Part shown: positions 10,810 through 20,956 of the stretch, in pieces | Layout: each line of letters starts with the position of its first letter | How positions within the stretch are numbered: position 1 is the stretch's first letter | Origin: Rhizaria sp. SCN 62-66 | Lineage: Eukaryota; Rhizaria, unplaced | Assembly: GCA_001724265.1 (NCBI GenBank) | Contig: MEDY01000330.1 | Coordinates: 1-47,497, forward strand | Direction: 5' to 3' | DNA length: 47,497 nt | The notes under the pieces: model-generated | The model's database searches: none | What the model was told of the DNA's origin: nothing | What the model saw: only the letters and a program-made list of their open reading frames with translations | Translations under genes and position numbers: made by a program

Positions 10810-13467
10810 TCACCCGAACGGAGCGTACGATATCGTTGACGCCGCATGCTTTTTGCTTTCGCGACTGCAAGTTCCGAGCTGAGCAAATGACTCGAACCAC
10901 GCCCTCATTTCGCCGTCAAACGGCGGCATCTCGTCGGAGGAGTGTTCGCCAGCGCCACCATCGCTCGCAACCTCGCCTGCCCGTGCGCACTCGCGCACGT
11001 GGCCCACCGGCACAGCGCCCCGCAGCAGTGCCGCAGCGCAGGACTTAAACGCGATGTAATAGGGAATGGCCGAGCACGATTGCGGGGCCACCGTGCGCGG
11101 GACAAACAGCACCGTGCCGGGCGGGTACACCGTTGCAGTCTCGGCGGCATCGTCCTGCGGCGGCACGGTGTACTCGCCGTAGAGCGTGTCCCGCAGTGGT
11201 AGCGAGATCGGCATCGACGCGCACGGAATCGCCTCGCTGCCAGAGTACACGGTGACAAATGGCAGCTGCGCATGCGGCGTCGAACAGTCAGCAGGCGCAA
11301 AGCACGCGTGCACGTGGCTTCCCAACGCCGACTTCTGAGCCGCGACGGCGAAGTGCGCTGCGTGGCACGGCAGCACGCCTGCGGGAAACCGGATCACAAA
11401 AGTCCGCTTAACGCGGTCGCGCGTCCTGGCGTTGTACAGCTCGGCATGCATCGTGACCTGCCGCTCCAGCTTCTTTACGCGCTGGCTCGCCAGAATGCTC
11501 TCGCGCGCGCGGCACTGCAGCAGCGCCAGCGCCGCGGCGGTCGGCCCGGCCGCCGCAGCAGGCAGTGGCGGGTGAGTAACTGCAGTGTACTCGTGCGCGG
11601 CCGCGGAGTACTTGTACAGCGGAGGGTATCCCGCGCGCGCCAGTCCGTGCGCAACGAGAGCGTCCAGTGCGTTTTCCCAATCGACGAACGACTGGGTGAA
11701 TTCCCGCGCCTCAACCGCGGCCTCTGCCGCAGCCGCCGCCGTCGCGAGCTGCGCTGGAACAGTGGCGTCGTTGCCGCCGGTCGCCGTTGCAGTTAAACCG
11801 GCGCGTTCGAGCACAGGCAGCAGTTGCTGCAGCTCCTGTGACACTGGCCCGTCGGCTGTCGTACAGTCAGCTGTCATACAGTCAGCGCAGCGCATCAGTT
11901 CGATGGCTTGGCGCCCTCGTGCCGCAAGATACTCAGCGTTGACCGCGTCAAGAAAACTAGCGTCGCCGTTCTCAGCCGCCGTGGACGCGAGGAGAAGGAT
12001 GCGCCGCAGCACGCTTATCGCGGTGACTGCAATTTCGCCGCTGCCGCTGCCGTTACCTACCCAGAGCGCACATGCCATCACCGTGCGCGCCACAAACGAC
12101 GTCGCTTTACTGTCAACCAAACACTGCAGTAAAACCGCTTTGTAGTCAGCTCCAGCATCGGCGCTGTCCTCTGGCTCTGAGTCCGTGTCCTCTGGGATCA
12201 TAAAAGCGGCGCTGACAACCCCCGCGAGCGTTTGCACTGTATACGACGCAATTTCCCACAACACGGGCAGTTTAACCGCGCTCTGGTCAAGAGCATAGCC
12301 CAGCCGCAGCATGATCTGTGGCACGCCAGCATTTACCGCGCGCTGCGCCAGCGCCGGGGAGACTGAGACGAGGCGCGCGAAGAACGCGTTGAAAACCTTC
12401 CAGTTCTCGTGGCTAACAAAGCGAAAGCGCGAGCTCATCGTTCGCAGACGGACAACGCGGGGCGCGGTAAAGACGCGCTCGACGACGGTGACGTTGCCCA
12501 TCGACGCTGCGAGGCACACGAACCGGGGCACGGTGACGCGCGCGTCGCTGAAGGCATCAAAGTTCCGCAGGACGAACTCGGTTGCGTCACTCGTCGCAAC
12601 GGCCTCAATGTCCGCCGCAAACCGCGCGGGGTCGCTGTGGAAGACGTGGACGAGTGCGGTAAGGGCGGCGCGGATCAGTCCGAACACGACGTCATCGACG
12701 TCATTAACGTCGCCGTCGTCGCCGTCGTTGCCGTTATCGTCGTCGGCGGCGACGTTATCGTTAGCGCGTGGGAGGGCGGTGGCAAGCGCAAGGCGGAGCG
12801 CAGCCACAATTGCAGAGAGACTCTCCGTAGAGAGTAAGCTGGCGCCAGAGCCGGAGCCGGAGTCAGCGGCGGCGGCGGTGGCGGCAGGAGTCATGGTGAT
12901 GGTGGCCACGAGCTCGACCAGCTTGCCGCTCTCCTTAAGCGCCACAGGTGCAGTATCACCGTCGCAGACGAGGAGACAGCGTATGCGTGTGATAATGGCG
13001 TCGAGCACCGCGGGCGTGGCTAAACGCGCGCGTGCGGGTCGGTAATCGCGGGCGAGCTTGATCACCATGTCCAAGAGAGTCAGTTTCACGTTGTGAGGGT
13101 CGCGAGGGATGGCAAGCACGTCACACACGGCCTCAATAGCGCCGCTGTCGAGCAGCGCGGCGCAGCTGTCGTCCGCACGCGTGAAGTGGGTGAGCGTCTC
13201 GGTCACAGCCTGAGCCGTGAGTTTGAGTGCGGCGTACTCGGTTGAGGCATCGCTTGCGGCAACGGGGAGCTGCTTCAAAAGGACGAAGAGGACGTCGCTT
13301 TCCACGCACATCTGGATGCATTTCGCAAAGTCTTTGTCTCCTCGTATGTTCTCGAGAACTGAGCGAAGCCTCTAGACATTGATGTACGTGTGGGGATTAC
13401 ACGAAGGCGAGTTGACAAGGTCAAACAAGCTCGACTGAATCTCCAGAACATTCAGAGGCATAGGCAT
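10810..13467 (-). CDS. ARM/HEAT-like helical protein sharing the novel C-terminal domain (family copy 3)
   Basis: From the ATG at 13311 the frame is open for 833 residues to a TGA stop. The same frame continues upstream through 21 more codons to a TAG at 13374-13372, and beyond it through 31 codons to an ATG at 13467 that follows an in-frame TGA. The upstream part reads like the neighbouring helical repeats, so I give the longer extent with the TAG inside. Roughly the first 600 residues are Leu/Ala/Val-rich helical pairs resembling armadillo or HEAT repeats, with an Asp/Asn-rich loop. The C-terminal 230 or so residues carry WENAL, HAAHF, LPFVTV, YGEYT, GTVLFVPR and LLRGAVPVG, aligning with the B-box gene next door. 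It probably acts as a protein-binding scaffold, by inference from the repeats only. The real start may be at 13467, 13311 or an undetected upstream exon. Confidence 0.75.
13372..13374 (-). other. TAG within the ARM/HEAT-like reading frame
   Basis: TAG lies between a 31-codon frame with its own ATG (13467-13375) and the main 854-codon frame, all in one phase. The flanking residues, TYINV before and RLRSVL after, read as one amphipathic helix. A 3' splice site ending in this TAG is the main alternative. The best donor I find upstream (GTACGA at 13624) would give a 253-base intron, longer than any other here, and no starting exon. Confidence 0.55.
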
Positions 13468-13973
13468 GTTCTTTCAAGCGTCTTAGGAAAGTCAGTCGCG
13501 TCAAATGTTGATATCAAGTGTGGCACACACGTGATACTCGTCTTGGTAATCAACCACCCAATACGAGCTACATTTGAGCGATAAAACAGGCACACAAAGG
13601 AGAAAGGTTAGTAGCGTGGTCGTACATTGAATGACTTGCTCGGCAGGATGTCAGTTGAAGCTACTGCTCGTAGTATTTTAGTATGCATATAAAAAATAAT
13701 GTTTTAAACTGGCTCGCTAGTCAGCGGACGCATTGACGATCAAACAACATAGATATCATCTTATGAATTATCTTGCTTGCGGTTTGTGGTGGGGGGGGGG
13801 GGGGGGGGGGGGGGGCGGTGGTGACGACAGACTGCTGCAAAAAGAAACATCAAGAACGGCGTTATTTAATCGTATATAATGTCAACGACAATGAATCCAG
13901 ATTTACTAGCTTATAACTTGACATCTCACCCTCTTCATTCTCCTTGAATCGTTGTTTTACCTCGACTCGCAGC
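13468..13973. other. Divergent promoter region holding a G run
   Basis: It separates the start of the ARM/HEAT-like gene (-) from the start of the small coiled-coil gene (+). It is AT-rich apart from the poly-G run. The stretch just before the ATG at 13974 is pyrimidine-rich, as before several genes here. Confidence 0.6.
13791..13815 (+). repeat. Homopolymer of 25 G
   Basis: Twenty-five consecutive G, followed by CGGTGGTG, sit about 160 bases upstream of the small coiled-coil gene in otherwise AT-rich DNA. Such a run can form G-quadruplex on this strand, and its length may not be exact because homopolymers are error-prone in sequencing. Confidence 0.95.
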
Positions 13974-14379
13974 ATGTCCACCCCTTGCGACCTCGCTAAG
14001 CTCGCTGAGCGCATTGCCGCCCTCGAGGCTGCTGCTGTGAAGGCTGAGAAGGTTCGTCCTAACTGCACACTCACGTGTTAATACCTCCAGTGCTTAAACA
14101 TCGATACCCGAGATGTCAGTTCCTACTGCGCCCATCTACGCTTCATTGTTACTTCCTTAACCCACACCTCCTACTTGCATTAGTTCACGCAACAACGCTC
14201 ACTCAACTTTTCTCTCGTGCCCCGCCACTTCTTTTGATCTCCACCTTTAGCTCGCTGCCGAGAACGCCGCTCTTAAGACCGAGAACGAGAAGCTCGCATT
14301 CCGTGTCAATATCCTCGTCCGCTCTCTCAACGAAGTTCAGGGCCGCACCCCCGCCGCCACCAAGAGCAGCACTCACTGA
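13974..14379 (+). CDS. Small coiled-coil protein, 68 residues
   Basis: Two exons, 13974-14051 and 14251-14379, are joined in phase 0 over a 199-base intron (GTTCGT...TTTAG); the stop is TGA. The protein starts MSTPCDLAKLAERIAALEAA and continues as one long amphipathic helix, with Leu/Ala heptads and ENAALKTENEKL followed by a basic segment ending RSLNE. Both exons continue the same heptad pattern, which is strong support for the splice. Codons are GC-ending, like confirmed genes here. The helix suggests a dimerising or adaptor peptide; I do not recognise the family. The intron lies exactly at the break between two helical halves. Confidence 0.8.
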
Positions 14380-14601
14380 GCACTCTCATCAGCAGCAACG
14401 CTAAAACATACGAATTAACTTCGATGTGATTCAATGGCCCAGATCTAACAATACATATGTATTCTTTTTTGTTTAAAACTTGTTTTAACGCGCATTTGAT
14501 GCGCGTAATGGCCCTGACAACGCAATAATACGGAGTTGGTTACTGCAGTGGCTTAAATATGACAGGACTGAATGAGCGGCGATCACGACTTGTACCTTCA
14601 T

Positions 14602-15781
14602 TCACTTGTTGCTGCCATTGTCGTTGACGTAGGCGGCGTACGCAGCGTCATCGTCGTCGTCCTGGCGGCGAAGCTTGCCCGCCGCAGCCATGTTCGCGCG
14701 GCTTTAGTCGAGAGCGATTCAACATCGCAGGGAGGAGACCAAAGGAAGATATATAGAACACAATATATGAGCGGACCAATCCAGAAGTGGCACAGAAGGT
14801 TATACACTAAAATTTACACAGAATAATCAATGTTATACTACAATGAACTTGGTATATCCAGACATCTTAGAGTACAATTTCGGAATAGAGTGAAGCAACG
14901 TACTTGGCGGCGAGCGAGGTGGCAAAGTCGGCTGTCTGCTTGCGCGCCGCCAACACGTCGGGGTTCGTCGTGTTGGGGTTGCCCAGCACGGTCTGCGCGT
15001 GGCCGGCGCGCGCGCGCTGCGCCTCGAAGGCCGCGAGCGACGCCGCCGTCGCCGGGGACGGAGGACGTGCTGTGTATGAAGTAAACATAGAAACAATGAG
15101 TCAGTAACGCAGCGGCAGTAACGCAGCGGCAAATTTAGATGCGAGTTGAACCATGGTAGGTGATGTAATAGAGTGATGCAAGTAAATCACCACATATATC
15201 AATAAAACGTGAAAATGCGCAATGATGTAGTATCGTTCGGATTACGTGATATATATGCTGTCAAATCGGTTGTTTAGTGCGAACGTACGGGCGACGAAGG
15301 TGGTGATGCGGTCGGCGATAGTGGTAACGCGTGCAGCGAACGACATCGACTCAGCAAGGTCCTGGCGGATCTCGCGCTCAATGCCCGTGCGGGTCAGCCC
15401 CATCGGGTCGTAAAAATACGTCGCTGAGAGTTGTGGAATGTGGTCACAGGCAGAACAGGAAGGAGACAAGCAAGAACGAGAGTCGAGTGAGGAGGCCGCT
15501 GGTGCGAAAACTTTCGAACGACTACCCGTCATTTTGAGGGTTTAATACGCTAATATCAGAAGTACGCCTATATAATCTACTGGCATATGCCTTAAATGCG
15601 TGGTCTTGTTATTGTGGAGCGGCGACGTACCGAGGGCAACACAGCCGAGGAAGATGCGGAAGCGGTGACGCTGGACGAACGGGATGTGCTTGAAGCCGGC
15701 ATAGTTGGCACCAGAACGAGGGATGAACGCGCCAACAGACCCGCGTCCAAATGGGGGCAAGTCGGGAACCGGGCGGGGCAT
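14602..15781 (-). CDS. Small single-pass membrane protein, four exons
   Basis: Exons 15781-15631, 15423-15289, 15069-14904 and 14701-14602 join in frame (phases 1, 1, 2) into 183 residues with a TGA stop. The introns are 207, 219 and 202 bases, and all three donors are GTACGT. The N-terminus is MPRPVPDLPPFGRG, followed near residue 40 by basic QRHRFR and a short hydrophobic span (IFLGCVALATYFY), then a charged helical region and an Asp-rich tail (RRQDDDDD). The frame is also open upstream to an ATG at 15874, which would add 31 residues rich in Arg, Ser and Leu like a mitochondrial presequence. The Pro-rich start before one membrane span recalls small inner-membrane subunits of mitochondria, but I cannot name a family. 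The acceptor of the last intron (CTAAAG) is the weakest. Confidence 0.7.
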
Positions 15782-15874
15782 CTGTGTACAGGAGGAAATA
15801 GTGATACGGTGAGGGTGTGTGAGACGAGAGCGGAGGCGGGCGGAGAACTGAGCGTCGCGAGCAGAATAGACCAT

Positions 15875-16854
15875 AATGTGACTTTTTGAACGTATACATG
15901 TGACACACTGGAAGTAAAATTAAAGGATGTATGGCAGCGATAGTGCATGTCTCTTTGATACGACAGGTGATGTGATTTTACGACTAGTTAATGTGGTTGC
16001 TTGCTTTGAAGTATCGCACCTTCCAGGGTCTTCTCTCGAAGACTGGCAGCGCTCCAACGGGCACTTCACAAGTCACCGCACTCTTCGATGCCAAAGAGAG
16101 TCTTGAACGATGCTAACTCTGACAAGGTCTTACAGGGGTATGAATCAATACATGACCTGTCACATATCTTAGATTTATTCGATTAGTCATCTGTCTTCAT
16201 CCTACACGCCGGCCATGTCCGCAATGCTCGCTTGAAGCATTTACGCTCGCCTGACACATGCGGAGCAGTGTTACAGCACGCTGCAAACAACTATGCCTGC
16301 TGCTGGTGATATATGCAGGTGTGCCAGTCTTAGACGCGCTTCATCACATATTCTTAACCTCCTCTTAACATCCCAGACGTCCGAAATGGCACCTGGGCAG
16401 TTGCTTATAATATCAACGGCAGAGCAGCTTTATGAAGCGCAGGTTGTACACAGGTTTTTGACATCATATTCAACGTGCACTATATAAAAGCCAGACAACC
16501 TCAACGATACATCGATACACAACGAGTATGCATGCTGATGGGATTGTTTCGAGTTCGTGGTGTCTGTTGCGGACGTCGAGGTCTCCTTTGGCAGCCGAAA
16601 CTTGTCTTATCCATTCACCTCAATACGGCTGTCAAAGTTGCTAATGACACAACTCCGCGATAGGAAATGCGTTTGAATCCTATTTTCAGAATTTAAGCTT
16701 TTTGTATTTGCGTTCTCATTCTTCTGCGCACCAAATACGTCGCCTCACTCCCCACTCTCGTTCTCTCTCCCACCCGCCCCGCCCAGCCCCTCCGTCCCAC
16801 TCTCTTCCTCCAACTTCCCCACGAACCCTTCACTCGCCGCTTTCCTTGCGCCGC
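15875..16854. other. Divergent spacer upstream of the GTPase
   Basis: Nearly 1 kb of mixed composition between the small membrane protein gene (-) and the GTPase gene (+). I see no convincing exon, RNA gene or repeat in 15900-16690. The last 150 bases are a pyrimidine-rich leader, listed separately. Confidence 0.6.
16731..16854 (+). promoter_or_regulatory. Pyrimidine-rich leader before the GTPase start
   Basis: The 120 or so bases before the ATG at 16855 are mostly C and T (for example TTCTCTCTCCCACCCGCCCC), then CTTGCGCCGC before the ATG. The frame is open through it, but its composition is that of an untranslated leader and the protein begins normally at 16855. Similar though weaker pyrimidine stretches precede the starts at 13974 and 20957. 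Confidence 0.4.
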
Positions 16855-18440
16855 ATGACTGACCTGGTCGGTTTCCGCCACGTGCTCGTGGTCGGCGCCG
16901 TCAAGACCGGCAAGACGACCCTTCTGGCCAACCTGTGCCACTCGCAGCAAACCGACTACGAACCGACTGTGTACGCGCAGAAGTTCGTCGACACCGAGCG
17001 CAACATCATCTTCATTGATACGCCGGGCATTAAGGACATTGTCCTCACGCAGGGCTCGGGGCTCAACGACCACAACCAGGGCCGTTTCGCGACCTTCGCC
17101 GATGATACGCTCGTTAAGGAGCTGCGCGGCGCGTACCTCGACCAGGATCAGTACCGCTTGCTGGCGGACCCCTACATCTCCAGCAAGATCGTCAACAACA
17201 TGAACTCGATTGACGCCGTGCTCATTGTCTACACGGACGACAAGCAGTCGCAACAGATGGTACGGCAGACCTGGCAAAGCAACACTCATCAGCCGACTCA
17301 TCAAGAAACCGTTCATTTCATATCCTGCACTCTAGAGTAACTTTACTGAAACAACTGGAAGCTAAAACCTAACGATTCTATCAATGCCTTTATAACCCAT
17401 TATAATTCACTATTTTTGTTTCTCTTCGCGTTGATTATATCATCAGGCTAAAGCGCTTCGTTTCCTGTTCCACCGCAAGATCAAGGAGGATCTGGAGCTC
17501 CGCAACGCACGCGCCGCCGCCACGGCCGCGGGTACCGCCGCAAACCAGCGCGAGGCCACCGCCGCCACGGCCACCGCTGCGGCCGCCGCGGCGGACACGT
17601 CCCCGCAGCTGCTGATTTTCACTGTGCGCAACACGGGCGACTTCGACCGCCGCGACGTGTTGGCGTCGTACTTCACTGCGCTCCACGCCAGCACAGCGCA
17701 CGCCGCCGCGGCCTCTGCCGTCGCCGCCGCTAACGTCGCCGCAAACGCGGCGGCCGCGGGCGGCGGCGCGGGCGGCAGCGGTGGCAAGGCGGCCGCGGCG
17801 GCGGCGGCAGCGGCTAGGTCTGCCGGCGGCGCTGGCGACAACATCCAGCTGCCCTTCCAGGAGGACATCGACGCCGTCTACAAGTACGCTTTCCTGCTAT
17901 CGCATCGAACAAAATGACTCCTATGATATATGGAGTTGTGTATTCTATTTTCGATTTGTTATTATGTATTTTACGCTCACTTGTGTTCATTTAACCCTTA
18001 ACCCAACGTGTCATCTCTCTCTCACGGTACTCTTTTTGTTTCCCAACCTCAGCGACGAGTCCGTCGTGGACCAGCGTTTGCGGTTCATCCCCAGCGTGGC
18101 CGTGCCCGACGTGAACGCCATGCGCGAGTCCTCGGTCGAGGAGGCGCTGTTCCGCGTACGCATGGAACTCAAGATGATCCTCAAGGAGGACCCTCGTATG
18201 GCGGACCAGGTACGCATGAAGATCAACAGCACACGTATTAACTCGTGTTTATTTATTATACAACTCACCCAATATGTCATTTCAACCCTCTTATTAATAT
18301 ACGTTCTCATACTTGATGTGTTTGTATCGCTTTTTGCTGTTTTTCTTGTTTGGGGCGTTTCATAGGCGGTTGCGGCGAGCACCAGCATCGACAAGTCTGA
18401 GCGCGAGCAGTGCGGCACCGGCGGCTGCACCGTCGCGTAA
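16855..18440 (+). CDS. Atypical P-loop GTPase with Ala-rich insert and CaaX-like end
   Basis: Four exons, 16855-17259, 17447-17883, 18053-18209 and 18366-18440, give 357 residues with a TAA stop. Introns are 187, 169 and 156 bases, and donors are GTACGG or GTACGC. Walker A/G1 is GAVKTGKT (residues 14-21), the switch-I threonine is in YEPTV (Thr38), G3 is DTPG (55-58), and a beta strand DAVLIVYTDD follows. The NKxD box appears as NTGD (197-200), with its lysine replaced by threonine, so guanine specificity may be altered. Two Ala/Gly-rich inserts flank this box. The last four residues are CTVA, a possible prenylation box. The start resembles a Ras-superfamily fold, but the length and inserts are unusual and I assign no subfamily. 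A membrane-attached switch is the likely role. Confidence 0.8.
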
Positions 18441-18706
18441 TCAACACACGACTCATTGTCGTGTAATGTACACAGCGTGACTTGGGGCGATCGTGATCCT
18501 GGAATCTCGGTGCATCCGTGTCATCACTGGGGTGGAAGATTAGTTTTAGCGGGGGAAATATAGTAATGAATAGTACAAAAGGTATGCGTTTATTTGGGTG
18601 AAATACGTAATAAATAATAAATAAATAAATCTTTAAAACACTATGTAGCTCGAATAAGTATTAATTTAACGTTAAATTGTTCGAAAGCGGGTATTTAATT
18701 ACAATC
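18441..18706. other. Short AT-rich convergent spacer
   Basis: It lies between the 3' ends of the GTPase (+) and the presequence protein (-). It contains a run of TAAA-type repeats near 18608-18632 and AATAAA-like strings that could serve as polyadenylation signals. Confidence 0.5.
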
Positions 18707-20332
18707 TCACTCCGGCTTGACCGTAGCCTCTACGCACGCCTTGGCCTCTTTGGCCTTGTCCGCGACCTTGGCTTTGTTGTTGGCGACAGTGCGCCGGTAC
18801 AGCGCCTTGGCCTCCGCAGCGCGCTGGCGAGCGTCGAGCGCGTCGTCGTCGAGTTCGAACCCCAGGCCGAGCGCAAGCCTGTCAATCACGACCACGTCTG
18901 ATGGCTGCATGGGGCGGAACGCGCGCACGCGGGTCATCAGGTCGTTATAGCCCTTTTCGGCATCAGCGCCGGTGTGAGCACCAGCATTACCGACAGAACC
19001 AGTGCCAGCGTTGGCCTCGGCACCACTGCTATCGTTGCTGTACCTCGTGTTGACGCTCTTGACGGGCGAGACAAAGCCGTTGGAGTCAGTCACATACTGC
19101 TGCAGTTGCCTCTGGTTCTATTTCTGCTGCTGTGCCGCATCGTTGGCGCGTTCTTGTTGCTGTTGCAGCTCCATCGAGGCACCGTGGAGCTGGAACCGGC
19201 TGATATCACGCTGCCTCCTGCGCTCTAGCATCGCCTCCACATCAACCTCAATGCTCAGCGAGTCATTTGACACAGAACCAGTGCCCTTGCCTGCAGCTGC
19301 CGTCTTACCGTTGCCAAACACGCCCCCGCCGCCGTTAGCAGCGTTGGCGGCGTCAGAATCCATCTGCTGACCTTGTTGTTCGAGAAGGGTCTCGCTGACG
19401 GCTTCGCGCGCGCGCTCGAACTCGGTGTTCAGTAGGTCGGCCCGGTAGCGCGCGTAGTCGAGCTCGAGGGAGCCGTCGCCGCCTGTGGCAGTGCCGCCCA
19501 GGGCGAGCAGCTCGTCGGCCGCGGTCACGACGTCATCGCTGCTGCTGCTGCTGCGGCGGCTGCTGCTGCTGCTGCTGTTGCTGTTGCTGGGGCTGCGGCT
19601 ATGAGTAGGGTCAGAGGCGGGACTGTGGGCGGGTGGCGTGGGGCGAGGGCTCGCGCTAGAGGCGGCGTGCGCGTCGCTAGCAGGAGCGTTGCTGCTGCTG
19701 TTGTTGTGGTGAGAGAACGAAGATGCGGGGCGCAGGGAGGAAAGACCACCACCAGCCGTCATGCGACTGCTGTTACTACTGCTGTTGCTGTTGCTGCTGT
19801 TTGCGCCAGTTGGTGGATGTGTGGACCGATGCTTGAAGGATTGCGCGGCGCGGAAAAAGAACTCATCGTCAGAGTCCTCCTCGTCTTCGTTGTATGAACC
19901 AGTCTTACTCGCATTCGCTCTCGCACTAGACGCGCTCGCTGCATTAGTGGTTGCTGAAGGCTTTGTCGTGATTGTGACTGAGCCGCTGCTCCTGGCTACG
20001 ACTGAAGATGCGGTTTGGGCGGCAAAGGGCTGCGGTGCTGGTGAAGCGGCACCTGAGACCTTGTCGGTATTACCGCCGCTGGTACCGGGATTTACGGTGC
20101 TGTTGTTTGCTGGAGACGAGCTTGAAGTGCTCATGTGACGGCACGGGTAAGGGTAAGTAAGCAGGACAGAGGCCACGCCACATGTCGTTGCGGTAACCCG
20201 CAGCGGGCCACCCGTAGCGCTCAGTGCTGGGGTTACGGTCGAGTAGGTTGCGAAGGCGCTGGACGGGACCAAAGCGGAGGCTATTGGCACCAGCCGCGTT
20301 GAGAGAGAGCGGAGAGCCCGCGCTGCGCGCAT
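18707..20332 (-). CDS. Low-complexity protein with mitochondrial-type presequence; frame crossed by TAG
   Basis: The frame runs from an ATG at 20332 to TGA at 18707 (541 codons) with one TAG at 19120-19118. The N-terminus (MRAARALRSLSTRLVPIASA) has Arg, Ser, Ala and Leu without acids, typical of mitochondrial import signals. A Ser/Asn/Gly-rich region with an acidic patch (NEDEEDSDDEFFF) follows, then charged helices around ELDYARYRADLL and VEAMLERRRQRD, a Gln-rich stretch, the TAG, more Gln, and a C-terminal helical part with DLMTRVRAFRPMQ and Lys/Ala-rich helices. Composition and codon use are the same on both sides of the TAG. A GTAAGA donor at 19308 could pair with this TAG as an acceptor (191 bases), but that would shift the frame and stop within a few codons. 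I do not recognise the family. Confidence 0.65.
19118..19120 (-). other. TAG inside a Gln-rich coding frame
   Basis: The residues before it end QQQK and those after it begin NQRQLQQY, in the same phase with no shift. The 190 bases upstream are GC-rich, code for charged helices and lack intron composition. Possible readings are a UAG sense codon (glutamine would fit), translational readthrough, a nonsense allele or a base-call error. Confidence 0.75.
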
Positions 20333-20956
20333 GGTTTGCCACTTTAAAAAGAGCATTGAAGAAACAAGAGAAAATGAATTAGTAACAAACTGCACGATAT
20401 TGTACAATAATAGTGACTACGTCACTTTTAACGATCAAATGAAGGATTTATAGAAGACTCAATGTTCGCCGTCAGTAGGTGACCGTGAGACGGCTTGTCG
20501 GTCGGTTGTTGCACTCGCATTTGCTGACCGTTCGCAGGAATTCATCCGTGCACAATGCAGGCATCGTACAAACAAATTTAAACTTGATATCATAAATAAA
20601 CTGAATTAGAATCTTAAGTTCATTTAATACGCACTCAAAATAACGATGTTGATGCCACATAAATATGTCAAGAAGTGAGACAGCACCTTGGCTATTTTGC
20701 CTAGGCGCTTCCCTTTCCCCGTCTTCGTCTCACATCATATATGTCTCTCCCTTTCGAGTGCAGACCCCACAGGGCCCTTACCTCGCGTTTAACGTGCCCC
20801 GTTCTGTCCTTGGCTTGCCTGTTGTCAGCCCGGGTATCGCTCTCTGTACAGACGGACACCCGCCACACACCTCGGGCAAGGCGAAATCCACCAACCTGTC
20901 CCCTTCCTTCGACCCTCTGCTGCACTGCAACTACCTCCGCTCCGACTCCGACAAAG
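20333..20956. other. Divergent spacer between presequence protein and membrane protein genes
   Basis: It should contain the promoters of both genes. The part near 20360-20670 is AT-rich. From about 20690 the plus strand is pyrimidine-rich and its frame is open into the downstream gene, which I read as untranslated leader. No RNA gene or repeat was seen. Confidence 0.6.

Noticed and set aside
16664-16690. tRNA T-arm-like string (GCGTTTGAATCCT)
   Set aside because: The flanking bases do not pair to form a T stem and no anticodon or acceptor arms could be found around it.
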